Shown here: positions 1-6,530 of the stretch, in pieces
Layout: each line of letters begins with the position of its first letter
Numbering within the stretch: position 1 is the first letter of the stretch
From: CAISIP01 sp046594635
GTDB taxonomy: Bacteria > Pseudomonadota > Gammaproteobacteria > Burkholderiales > Burkholderiaceae_C
Reading direction: 5' to 3'
Assembly (NCBI GenBank): GCA_046594635.1
Contig: JBKJRR010000306.1
Span: forward strand, 1-13,889
DNA length: 13,889 nt
The notes under the pieces: model-generated
Database searches by the model: none
What the model was told of the DNA's origin: nothing
What the model saw: the letters and a program-made list of their open reading frames with translations, nothing else
Position numbers and translations under genes: made by a program

Positions 1-269
1 TGCTTTCTGGCTTGCCTGGCACCCGTATCGTTGTGCTTGGCGATCAGCGCACGTGTGTCCTCATCGTCCGGTCCGATGTAGATTTGTTGCAATTTTCCAT
101 CGGGCCGCCTTTGCTGATGGTACAAATAGTCGCGCCCCTTGACGCTTTTCTTCGTGAAACCACCGGGCAAATCCGCAATAGATCGCGTCAAGTCGCGTTG
201 GCGCGCCGCTTGCGCCAATCCGGCATAGGCTGTCTGTGCAGCCGCCGATTGTTCGATGAACATGGCCAT
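1..269 (-). CDS. GSU2403-type nucleotidyltransferase-fold protein, N-terminal part (cut by window edge)
   Basis: Only the first ~89 codons are present, read leftward and open to base 1. The visible protein begins MAMFIEQSAAAQTAYAGLAQ, then has a basic segment (LPGGFTKKSVKGRDYLYHQQ) and the stretch QQIYIGPDDEDTRALI. An N-terminal helix followed by a K-G-R-x-Y-x-Y strand and an I/V-Y-x-G-P-D-D element is what I recall from the N-terminal wing of the GSU2403 family, whose nucleotidyltransferase core comes later and is not visible here. Related folds include toxin-like and AbiEii-like nucleotidyltransferases, but no partner gene is visible, so the role is unknown. Two in-frame ATGs (bases 269 and 263) could serve as start, and neither has a clear ribosome binding site. 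The area just upstream is AT-rich compared with the rest of the window, which suggests accessory DNA. The family call comes from memory of sequence character. Confidence 0.6.
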   Translation of the reverse strand, partial: MAMFIEQSAAAQTAYAGLAQAARQRDLTRSIADLPGGFTKKSVKGRDYLYHQQRRPDGKLQQIYIGPDDEDTRALIAKHNDTGARQARK

Positions 270-272
270 GGC

Positions 273-301
273 TATACTACTTTTACAAAAAATGTAGTAT
301 A
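273..301. promoter_or_regulatory. Inverted repeat (candidate operator) upstream of the nucleotidyltransferase gene
   Basis: Perfect 8-base arms TATACTAC (273-280) and GTAGTATA (294-301) flank an AT-rich centre. Adding the inner TTTT (281-284) and AAAA (289-292) extends the pairing, with one unpaired T. The repeat ends four bases upstream of the ATG at 269. Each arm contains TATACT, a good -10 hexamer, on one strand or the other, but no -35 at proper spacing was found (TTGACT on the minus strand is 22 bases from TATACT). The position fits an operator overlapping the promoter or a short leader. That function is inferred. Confidence 0.45.
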
Positions 302-325
302 CCCATGGTCGCTCGTTACCAGCAG

Positions 326-1126
326 TCAATCAGTCTTGGCACTACGGGGGCTGCCCTCGGTCAACGCTACATGGCGAACCGGCCCGTACCAGGCCTGCGC
401 CTGTGATTGTGTGTTGTCGGTATCCGTCATGATGCCGATCGCCAGCAAGGCACCCGGCGCCTCGCCGAACGCATTGACGAAATCCGCGCGCACGTCACGT
501 TCATAGTCCAGCCACTGGCGCAGGCGACCCGGTCCCGACTCCATCACAAGCTTGCGGATACGACCGGTGCGGGGGTTGACCACCACCGTGCCAGCCGCCT
601 TATGGTTGCTCCACACATACATCAGCGTCGCGTACGGCATGGGTTCACCGGTCAGCAATTCCGACAACTCCGACAAGGCCGCATCCTTGCTTGAAAACCG
701 CGCGCGATTGCCGTCAAAGGCCAACACCACGCGCACCGGGGAATCGTCGCCAGCCTGCTGCGACAGGTCGGCGGCGTCGATCAGAGCGGGCACCATCCAG
801 GAAAAGCGCAGCTGGCCGAGCTGATGCGGCTCCACGCGCACCGACTGACGGAGCATGCTGGCCGACGAGGCGGCTTGCACCTTCAGCGTATGCCGCCCGT
901 CCTTGCGCTCGTACCGATAGCGACTGGCACGCTTGCCGGGGAACGTCTGGTGCACCCATGTGATACGACCGTCGGATGGGGCAATCTTGCCCGCCCATTC
1001 AGTCTGCGAGACCTCGGATTCGGTGAGCTCGGAATCTGTTGTCGCACAACCCGTAAGCCACAGCGCCAGACAACAGCTCGCGACCGACGCCAACCACTGC
1101 CTGTGTCCTGCATCACGTTCACGCAT
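326..1126 (-). CDS. DUF3047 family lipoprotein
   Basis: A protein of 266 residues with a lipoprotein signal peptide: a charged N-terminus, a hydrophobic run (residues 11-25) and the lipobox L-T-G-C with the lipidated cysteine at 27. Alanine after the cysteine predicts sorting to the outer membrane. The body matches DUF3047 as I know it: YVWSNHKAAGTVVVNPRTGR in the middle, then V-M-E-S-G-P, an ERD..ADF segment, and M-T-D-T-D-N-T followed by A-W-Y-G-P near the C-terminus. No enzymatic role is established for the family. The ATG at 1126 is chosen because AGGA sits 8 bases upstream and the signal peptide starts there; an in-frame TTG at 1156 would add ten implausible residues. It lies downstream of the porin gene on the same strand but beyond that gene's terminator, so it relies on readthrough or its own promoter, and I saw no convincing one in the short gap. 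Confidence 0.8.
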   Translation of the reverse strand: MRERDAGHRQWLASVASCCLALWLTGCATTDSELTESEVSQTEWAGKIAPSDGRITWVHQTFPGKRASRYRYERKDGRHTLKVQAASSASMLRQSVRVEPHQLGQLRFSWMVPALIDAADLSQQAGDDSPVRVVLAFDGNRARFSSKDAALSELSELLTGEPMPYATLMYVWSNHKAAGTVVVNPRTGRIRKLVMESGPGRLRQWLDYERDVRADFVNAFGEAPGALLAIGIMTDTDNTQSQAQAWYGPVRHVALTEGSPRSAKTD

Positions 1127-1166
1127 CGCATGTTTCCTGTCGTGTATCCAACACAAGTCGGGATCG

Positions 1167-1195
1167 AAAAAAAACCCGCTGTTTGCACAGCGGGT
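1167..1195 (-). terminator. Rho-independent terminator of the porin gene
   Basis: On the minus strand a perfect 8-bp stem (ACCCGCTG and CAGCGGGT, arms 1188-1195 and 1174-1181) with a six-base loop is followed at once by a run of eight T residues (1167-1174). It starts 41 bases after the porin stop codon. This is a textbook intrinsic terminator, and its orientation fits only the porin transcript. Confidence 0.92.
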
Positions 1196-1235
1196 CTTGA
1201 GCTTCAGACTCTTACTGGCTTATGCCAGCACGGGA

Positions 1236-2276
1236 TCAGAAGTTGTGAACCAGGCCCACACCGTAGTTCTGCTGCTTGGTGGTAGGAGCGCCAGCTGCGG
1301 TTGGGTCCAGTTCGCCACGCAGGTAAGCAGCGTACACATAGGTACGCTTGCTCAGCGGGTACTGGGCCATCAGGCTGAGACCGGTTGCTGTCTGCCGTCG
1401 AGTGCCGCCGACCTTCTGGTTCTCGCGAGCGTAGCTGACCATCAGCGAAGGAGCGCCCAACGGGATCACAGCACCGATCTGGAAACCGGTGTCTTTGCTA
1501 CGAACAGCAGCGACGCCGTTGTCATTCTTACCGCCTTCGAACTGCAGGAACATCTTGGCAACGCCCAGATCGTACGAAGCGCCGAATTCATAGTTCTCGA
1601 TCGAACGGGCTGCACCACCAGCATCGTTTTCTTGGTATGCACCACCAATGTTCAACGGGCCGTTGGCATAACCCAACTGCAGACCCCACATGTTGCCAGC
1701 GCTGCTCACGCCAGGAACCTTGTTCTCACCGGGAGCCCACATCAGGCCACCGCTGAAACCACCCATGTTAGGCGTGGTGTAGTACACCGAATTGTCCTGA
1801 CGACCAACGCAGTCACCCAAGCCGGTAGCAGCGCAGTTGCTGTTGAACACGTAGTTCATGGCGCCGTAGCCGGAATAACCGAAGGCGTCGTGCGCGCCAT
1901 ACATGTTGTCGATCGGGTCGTACTGACGACCAATCGTCAGGCTACCGAAACCACCGGTCACGCCAACGTAGGCTTGACGATGGAACTGATTGGCTGCATT
2001 CGAAGCGGCGCCGGTGTCAACGTTGAAGCCTTGCTCCAACTGGAAGATGGCTTTCAGGCCGCCACCGAGGTCTTCGGAACCTTTCAGGCCCCAACGGCTA
2101 CCGGTGTGTGCACCCGAGCGGATCTGGGCGCCTGGATCAGCGGTGGTGGTGCCGCCGACTTTGGTCTGCGTGCTGGCCAGGGAAGCGTCGATACGGCCGT
2201 ACAGGGTCACCGACGACTGAGCAGAAACCGCACCAACCAGGGTCAGGGCAGCAATCGCTACGAGGGTCTTTTTCAT
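1236..2276 (-). CDS. Gram-negative outer-membrane porin (Burkholderiales type)
   Basis: A 346-residue trimeric general porin for passive diffusion of small hydrophilic solutes across the outer membrane. The N-terminus (MKKTLVAIAALTLVGAVSA) is a Sec signal peptide, with cleavage expected around residue 20 before SSVTLYGRID, the usual first beta strand of this family. Other family marks are RWGLKGSEDLGGGLKAIFQL (61-80), GRQYDPIDNMYG (116-127, entering the constriction loop L3), and a C-terminal strand ending in phenylalanine, as recognised by the BAM machinery. Two cysteines (148 and 156) lie in the presumed L3 region and could form a disulfide. The start is the ATG at 2276, with GGAG 9 bases upstream; an in-frame TTG five codons earlier overlaps that ribosome binding site and is rejected. 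It has its own promoter candidate, structured leader and terminator, so it is probably a single, abundantly transcribed gene. Confidence 0.95.
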   Translation of the reverse strand: MKKTLVAIAALTLVGAVSAQSSVTLYGRIDASLASTQTKVGGTTTADPGAQIRSGAHTGSRWGLKGSEDLGGGLKAIFQLEQGFNVDTGAASNAANQFHRQAYVGVTGGFGSLTIGRQYDPIDNMYGAHDAFGYSGYGAMNYVFNSNCAATGLGDCVGRQDNSVYYTTPNMGGFSGGLMWAPGENKVPGVSSAGNMWGLQLGYANGPLNIGGAYQENDAGGAARSIENYEFGASYDLGVAKMFLQFEGGKNDNGVAAVRSKDTGFQIGAVIPLGAPSLMVSYARENQKVGGTRRQTATGLSLMAQYPLSKRTYVYAAYLRGELDPTAAGAPTTKQQNYGVGLVHNF

Positions 2277-2277
2277 T

Positions 2278-2301
2278 TCAAAATTCTCCAAGGTTAAACA
2301 T
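2278..2301 (-). other. Seven-codon mini-ORF in the porin leader
   Basis: On the minus strand an ATG at 2301 opens a frame reading MFNLGEF, and its TGA (2278-2280) lies one base before the porin ATG. GGAG lies four bases before this ATG, a short but usable spacing. The mini-ORF covers the porin's own Shine-Dalgarno, so ribosomes on it could modulate or couple porin initiation. Whether it is translated is unknown, and chance is quite possible. Confidence 0.25.
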
Positions 2302-2335
2302 AGGGCTCCGGTTCAGAGGTAGTCGGATCCCCGGG

Positions 2336-2360
2336 CCAACCTCCTGTTCAAGGAAGTTGG
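2336..2360 (-). promoter_or_regulatory. 5'-terminal stem-loop in the porin mRNA leader
   Basis: On the minus strand, bases 2360 to 2336 form a fully paired 10-bp stem (CCAACUUCCU with AGGAGGUUGG, one G-U pair) closed by the five-base loop UGAAC. With the predicted promoter, transcription would begin at about 2358-2359, placing the hairpin at the extreme 5' end of the mRNA. The stem buries an AGGAGG. 5'-terminal hairpins are known to stabilise some abundant mRNAs, such as E. coli ompA; the same role here is inferred. Confidence 0.5.
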
Positions 2361-2364
2361 ATGT

Positions 2365-2393
2365 ATTGCACCAGACGACCGCTGGTTTGGCAA
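2365..2393 (-). promoter_or_regulatory. Candidate sigma-70 promoter of the porin gene
   Basis: On the minus strand the -35 TTGCCA (2393-2388, five of six consensus bases) and the -10 TGCAAT (2370-2365, four of six) are separated by exactly 17 bases. The predicted start gives a leader of about 80 nucleotides beginning at the stem-loop. No start site has been mapped. Confidence 0.4.
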
Positions 2394-2703
2394 AAGTTTT
2401 GACCGTAATGTCCTTCAATTCAGATGTTTTCGTTGCAGACGAACAACAAACTTCCGGGCTCGTCGGATTTCGACTCGGCTCAGGTCCATTTGGTGGGGCA
2501 AAAGTACCCCGAAGGTGCCTGCGCGGATGGCTGCTGAAACCGCTGGATCGGTCTGGTTTGCGCCTGCCGGCGCCGCAATATAGCGGCCAGGGCCCAGGCG
2601 AGAGCAAAATAGCGGAAAGTTGCCACCAAAGCGCAGCGCTTGGGACCCTTTGTGCTGGCAAACACCGCTTCTGGCACCCTACCCGACTCTGAATGACCCC
2701 GCC
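2394..2703. other. Intergenic region between porin promoter and coq7
   Basis: No convincing gene lies here. Porin and coq7 diverge, so it should carry the coq7 promoter. The best candidate on the plus strand is TTGCGC followed 15 bases later by TATAGC (around 2558-2584), which is poorly spaced. Open frames on both strands run through it but show no homologous character or ribosome binding sites. A GGGG/CCCC pairing around 2494-2510 lacks a T-tract and is not a terminator. Confidence 0.4.
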
Positions 2704-3345
2704 ATGACTTTCCGCCCGTCCTCCCCGGTTGACCAACTGCTTGGCGCCACCGACAGTGCGCTGCGCACGCTGTTTGCCACGCCGCGCGCAACCCGGGCCT
2801 GCCCCACCCTCGCCAATGACTCCACGGTACTGGACAGCAACGAGAAAAACCAGGCGGGGGCGCTGATGCGCGTCAACCACGTCGGCGAGGTCTGCGCCCA
2901 GGCCCTGTACACGGCGCAGGCGCTGGCCACCCGCAATGACAGCTTGCGCGCGCATTTCCGCCACGCCAGCGCCGAGGAAACTGATCACCTCGCCTGGACG
3001 CGCCAGCGGCTGGACGAACTCGGCAGCCGCCCGTCGCTGCTCAACCCACTGTGGTACGCCGGCGCGTTCGGGCTCGGCCTGCTGGCCGGCCGGCTGGGCG
3101 ACAAAGTCAGTCTGGGCTTTGTGGTTGAAACCGAGAAGCAGGTCGAGGCGCATCTGCAAAGCCATATGCAGCGCCTGCCGGCGGGGGACCATGCGTCACG
3201 GGCGATCGTGGCGCAGATGAAGGACGATGAAGCTCGCCATGCCCGTGAGGCGCAGGCCGCCGGAGCAATGCCCATGCCCGGCCCCGTACGCGCCTTGATG
3301 CGCGGCGCTGCCAAGGTCATGACCACCGTCGCACACCGGATCTGA
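2704..3345 (+). CDS. coq7: Demethoxyubiquinone hydroxylase Coq7 (2-nonaprenyl-3-methyl-6-methoxy-1,4-benzoquinol hydroxylase)
   Basis: A 213-residue protein of the ferritin-like diiron COQ7 family, which hydroxylates demethoxyubiquinol in the penultimate step of aerobic ubiquinone synthesis at the inner membrane. All six expected iron ligands are visible with the family's spacing: E62 (NHVGEVCAQ), E92 and H95 (EETDH), E144 (VETEKQVEAH), E176 and H179 (DDEARH). The segment WYAGAFGLGLLAGRLGDK (117-134) is the usual hydrophobic, membrane-associated stretch. Length is normal for bacterial Coq7. The ATG at 2704 begins the sequence typical of the family (MTFRPSSPVDQLLG). The frame stays open upstream to a TTG at 2620, but that extension is atypical. 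The ribosome binding site is weak. The gene converges on the OsmC-like gene, with 60 bp between stops. Confidence 0.93.
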   Translation: MTFRPSSPVDQLLGATDSALRTLFATPRATRACPTLANDSTVLDSNEKNQAGALMRVNHVGEVCAQALYTAQALATRNDSLRAHFRHASAEETDHLAWTRQRLDELGSRPSLLNPLWYAGAFGLGLLAGRLGDKVSLGFVVETEKQVEAHLQSHMQRLPAGDHASRAIVAQMKDDEARHAREAQAAGAMPMPGPVRALMRGAAKVMTTVAHRI

Positions 3346-3405
3346 CAGGCAGCAGCCGGAATCTGGCGGCCGGGCCGGCCATCGCCCGATGCCGTCAACA
3401 GCCGA

Positions 3406-3855
3406 TCAGGCTTCTGTCAGATCGAAGCTGGTGGTGATGGCGGCCGTCTTGCCGAGCATGATGCTGGCGGAACAGTACTTGTCATGGCTCATCGCGATCG
3501 CGCGTTCGACGGCTGCTGGCGCAATGCCTTTGCCACACACATCAAAATGCATGTGAATCGCCGTGAACACCCTGGGGTCGGTATCTGCACGCTCGGCCGT
3601 GAGCTTGCAGGAGCACCGATGCACATCATGGCGGCCGCGCTTGAGGATCAGCACCACGTCATACGCCGTGCACCCGCCCGCGCCCGCCAGGAAGGTCTCC
3701 ATCGGACGCGGCGCCAGATTCTGCCCGCCGTTCTCCGGTTTCGCAGCGTCAGGCGCCCCGTCCATCACCAGCGTGTGTCCACTGCCGGTTTCGGCCAGAA
3801 AGCCCATTCCCGAGCGCGTGCCGGTGTGACCGGTCCAACTAACAGTGCATTCCAT
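3406..3855 (-). CDS. OsmC family protein, YhfA-like
   Basis: A 149-residue OsmC/Ohr-superfamily protein. The two reactive cysteines of the fold are present: C62 in AGAGGCTAYDVV and C128 in DKYCSASIMLGK. Overall it resembles E. coli YhfA: an N-terminal beta strand region, SGHTLVMDG (25-33), RPMETFLAGAGGC (50-62), a basic helix LILKRGRHDV, then LTAERADTDPRVFTAIHMHF (85-104). Members reduce organic or fatty-acid hydroperoxides with thiol partners or are of uncertain role; the YhfA branch is less studied, so peroxidase activity is inferred. The start is the ATG at 3855, where similarity to relatives begins and GGAG lies 11 bases upstream; an open extension to 3999 would run into ilvA's start. It is divergent from ilvA, with a shared 137-bp intergenic region in which I saw no convincing promoter. 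Confidence 0.88.
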   Translation of the reverse strand: MECTVSWTGHTGTRSGMGFLAETGSGHTLVMDGAPDAAKPENGGQNLAPRPMETFLAGAGGCTAYDVVLILKRGRHDVHRCSCKLTAERADTDPRVFTAIHMHFDVCGKGIAPAAVERAIAMSHDKYCSASIMLGKTAAITTSFDLTEA

Positions 3856-3992
3856 GGTGTGACGATCTCCAGATATTCCGAATGCCCCAATTTTGCCAGT
3901 GCCGGCAGAGGCTTGCCCGAGCCGCTCTGGCCGCGCTTCATGGCCGCTTGAGTTCGGCGCGCTTATCATCGACGGCCCGCTGCACGCACGCC

Positions 3993-5543
3993 ATGACATC
4001 CCCAGACCTCACCCCCGCCGACTACCTCAAGAAGATCCTGACCGCCCGTGTCTACGATGTGGCGAAGGAGACCGCGCTCGAGCCGGCGCGCAATCTGAGC
4101 CAGCGCCTGCACAACAAGATTCTGCTCAAGCGCGAGGATCAGCAGCCTGTGCGCAGCTTCAAGTTGCGTGGCGCCTACAACAAGATGGCCCAGCTCACGC
4201 CCGAGCAGCTGGCCAAGGGCGTGATCTGCGCGTCGGCCGGCAATCATGCGCAAGGTGTGGCGCTCAGCGCGCACAAGCTCGGCACCCGCGCCGTGATCGT
4301 GATGCCCACCACCACACCCCAGCTCAAGGTCGACGCCGTGCGTACACTGGGCGGCGAAACCGTACTGGTTGGCGAGAGTTATTCCGACGCCTACGACCAT
4401 GCGGTCAAGCTGCAGCAGGAACAAGGCCTGACCTTTGTGCATCCGTTCGACGACCCGGACGTGATTGCGGGCCAGGGCACGGTCGCCATGGAGATCCTGC
4501 GCCAGCACCAGGGTGAACTGCATGCGGTTTTCGTGGCCATTGGCGGCGGCGGCCTGATCTCTGGCGTGGCCAACTACATCAAGGCGGTACGCCCCGAGAT
4601 CAAGGTCATCGGCGTACAGATGAACGACTCGAACGCGATGATGCAGTCGGTCACCGCCGGGCAGCGCCGGGCATTGACCGATGTGGGACTGTTTTCCGAC
4701 GGCACTGCCGTCAAACTGGTCGGCGAAGAGACCTTCCGCATCGCCAGCGAACTGGTCGATGAATTCATGACGGTCGATACCGACGCGGTCTGCGCCGCGA
4801 TCAAGGACGTGTTCGTCGACACACGCAGCATCGTCGAGCCTGCTGGCGCGCTGGCCGTTGCGGCCATCAAGCAATATGTGTCCGAACACAAGACCCGCGG
4901 CGAGACCTACGCCGCTATTTTGTGTGGCGCAAACATGAACTTCGACCGCCTGCGCTTTGTCGCCGAGCGCGCCGAAGTCGGCGAGGAACGCGAAGGTCTG
5001 TTCGCCGTGACCATTCCCGAGGAACGCGGCAGCTTCAAGCGCTTTTGCGAACTTATCGGCGGCCTGCCGGGCGGACCGCGCAACGTGACCGAATTCAGTT
5101 ACCGCATCAGCGACGCCAACAAAGCCCATGTGTTCGTCGGCCTGACGACCCAGGGCAAGGGCGAGAGCACCCGCATTGCCGCCAACTTCGTCAAACACGG
5201 CTTTGAAACGCTGGACCTGACGCACGACGATCTGGCCCAGGAACATATCCGCCATATGGTGGGCGGGCACTCGACGCTGGCCCGTGACGAGCGGCTGTTG
5301 CGCTTCATCTTTCCCGAACGCCCCGGCGCGCTGCTCAAGTTCCTCAGCATGATGCGACCGGGCTGGAACATCAGCCTGTTCCACTACCGCAACCAGGGCG
5401 CCGACTACGGGAAGATCCTGGTCGGACTGCAGGTTCCGCAGGCCGATGAGAATGCTTTCAGCGAATTCCTTGCCGAGCTGGGCTATCCCTGCGTCGAGGA
5501 AACACTGAACCCCGCGTACCGGATGTTTCTGCAACAAAAATAA
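3993..5543 (+). CDS. ilvA: Threonine ammonia-lyase, biosynthetic (threonine deaminase)
   Basis: A 516-residue PLP enzyme converting L-threonine to 2-oxobutanoate and ammonia, the committed step to isoleucine. The catalytic domain (about 1-325) holds the PLP lysine K57 in VRSFKLRGAYNKM, the substrate loop SAGNHAQG (81-88) and the phosphate-binding glycine loop GGGGL (184-188). The C-terminal part contains two ACT-like regulatory modules: the first around 335-425 (beginning GLFAVTIPEERGSFKRF) and the second from about 431 (LLRFIFPERPGALLKF). The double module and length match the isoleucine-inhibited biosynthetic form (E. coli IlvA, 514 residues) rather than the catabolic TdcB. The ATG at 3993 gives the usual N-terminus leading to ADYLKKILTARVYDVA; the frame is open further upstream but would overlap the OsmC gene's promoter region. 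The stop is three bases from the next start codon. No attenuator or leader peptide was seen upstream. Confidence 0.95.
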   Translation: MTSPDLTPADYLKKILTARVYDVAKETALEPARNLSQRLHNKILLKREDQQPVRSFKLRGAYNKMAQLTPEQLAKGVICASAGNHAQGVALSAHKLGTRAVIVMPTTTPQLKVDAVRTLGGETVLVGESYSDAYDHAVKLQQEQGLTFVHPFDDPDVIAGQGTVAMEILRQHQGELHAVFVAIGGGGLISGVANYIKAVRPEIKVIGVQMNDSNAMMQSVTAGQRRALTDVGLFSDGTAVKLVGEETFRIASELVDEFMTVDTDAVCAAIKDVFVDTRSIVEPAGALAVAAIKQYVSEHKTRGETYAAILCGANMNFDRLRFVAERAEVGEEREGLFAVTIPEERGSFKRFCELIGGLPGGPRNVTEFSYRISDANKAHVFVGLTTQGKGESTRIAANFVKHGFETLDLTHDDLAQEHIRHMVGGHSTLARDERLLRFIFPERPGALLKFLSMMRPGWNISLFHYRNQGADYGKILVGLQVPQADENAFSEFLAELGYPCVEETLNPAYRMFLQQK

Positions 5544-5546
5544 GCC

Positions 5547-6482
5547 ATGGCCGCATCCCTCGAAGGCAAGCTGGTTGTCGCGATTTCCTCGCGGGCCTTG
5601 TTCGATTTCGAGGAAGAAAACCAGGTGTTCGAACAAGGCAGCGGCCAGCACCGCGACCGCGCCTACATGCAGCTGCAATTGCAGCGCCTTGAAGAGCCCG
5701 CCAAACCTGGCGTGGCGTTCTCACTGGTGCGCAAGTTGCTGGCCTTCAACCAGGTGCCCGACCCGGCCCCGAGCGCGGCTTCGCAACCGGTCGAAGTGGT
5801 GATCCTGTCGCGCAACGACCCGGTGTCCGGCATGCGGGTATTCCGCTCGGCCCAACACTACGGGCTGTCGATTCAGCGCGGCAGTTTCACGCGCGGTGAA
5901 CCGCCCTGGCGTTACCTCAGGCCGCTGCATGCCAATCTGTTCCTGTCGGCCCATCTGAGCGACGTACGCGCCGCGCTGCAAGCCGGCGTGCCGGCGGCAC
6001 AGGTGTACCCGCAGTCGGCGCACGCCAGCGAAGCCCATCCGACCGAGGTGCGTATCGCTTTCGACGGCGACGCGGTGCTGTTCAGCGATGAAGCCGAGCG
6101 GGTTTATCAGGCCCAGGGCCTGCAGGCGTTCCAGTTGCATGAAACCGAGAAGGCAACCCAGCCGCTGCTTGCCGGGCCATTCAAGCCCCTGCTCGCCGCC
6201 CTGCACCGCTTGCAGCAGGCCGGAACGCCCACCATGCGCATCCGCACCGCGCTGGTCACGGCGCGCAGCGCGCCGGCCCATGAGCGGGCCATCCGCACGC
6301 TGATGGACTGGAACATCGAGATCGACGAGGCGATGTTTCTCGGCGGTCTGGCCAAGGGTGAATTCCTGCGCGAATTCGAGCCCGATTTCTTTTTCGACGA
6401 CCAAACCGGCCACATCGAGTCGGCGGCGCGCCATGTGCCCTCGGGCCACGTGGCCAGCGGCATTTCCAACCCTCCCACCTGA
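5547..6482 (+). CDS. 5'-nucleotidase (PF06189-type, cN-I-like)
   Basis: A 311-residue protein of the bacterial 5'-nucleotidase family related to vertebrate cytosolic 5'-nucleotidase I. These are expected to hydrolyse nucleoside 5'-monophosphates in the cytoplasm. Visible marks are the opening LVVAISSRALFDFEEENQVF, VEVVILSRNDPVSGMRVF near residue 92, the HAD-like acidic motif FDGDAVLFSDE (172-182), and the C-terminal FLGGLAKGEFLREF followed by FFFDDQTGH, a second acid cluster. No signal peptide is present. It starts only three bases after the ilvA stop, so it is almost certainly cotranscribed and probably translationally coupled with ilvA; a shared physiological purpose is not obvious. Substrate preference cannot be read from the sequence. 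Confidence 0.88.
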   Translation: MAASLEGKLVVAISSRALFDFEEENQVFEQGSGQHRDRAYMQLQLQRLEEPAKPGVAFSLVRKLLAFNQVPDPAPSAASQPVEVVILSRNDPVSGMRVFRSAQHYGLSIQRGSFTRGEPPWRYLRPLHANLFLSAHLSDVRAALQAGVPAAQVYPQSAHASEAHPTEVRIAFDGDAVLFSDEAERVYQAQGLQAFQLHETEKATQPLLAGPFKPLLAALHRLQQAGTPTMRIRTALVTARSAPAHERAIRTLMDWNIEIDEAMFLGGLAKGEFLREFEPDFFFDDQTGHIESAARHVPSGHVASGISNPPT

Positions 6483-6530
6483 GCCTTTGCGGCGCCTTGC
6501 CAGGGCGCGGCTCACCTACCGAGTTTCACC

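Noticed and set aside
933..2297. A 454-codon open frame on the plus strand opposite the porin gene
   Set aside because: Antisense of a strongly biased porin gene; its predicted protein is low-complexity and has no recognisable domain.
2325..2335. GGATCCCCGGG resembling a cloning-vector polylinker
   Set aside because: Only 11 bases match and the flanks on both sides are unlike a vector. It is part of the porin leader and most likely chance.
2494..2510. GGGG...CCCC hairpin upstream of coq7 as a terminator
   Set aside because: The stem is four base pairs, and there is no following T-run on either strand.
2620..2703. N-terminal extension of Coq7 starting at a TTG
   Set aside because: It adds 28 residues with no resemblance to the family, and the ATG at 2704 gives a standard-length protein.
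3366..3382. GGCCGG/CCGGCC stem between coq7 and the OsmC-like gene as a terminator
   Set aside because: The arms are separated by one base, so the full stem cannot form, and no T-tract follows.
3966..5678. A 570-codon open frame on the minus strand opposite ilvA
   Set aside because: It mirrors ilvA in a high-GC sequence, has no family character, and ilvA is unmistakable with all catalytic motifs.
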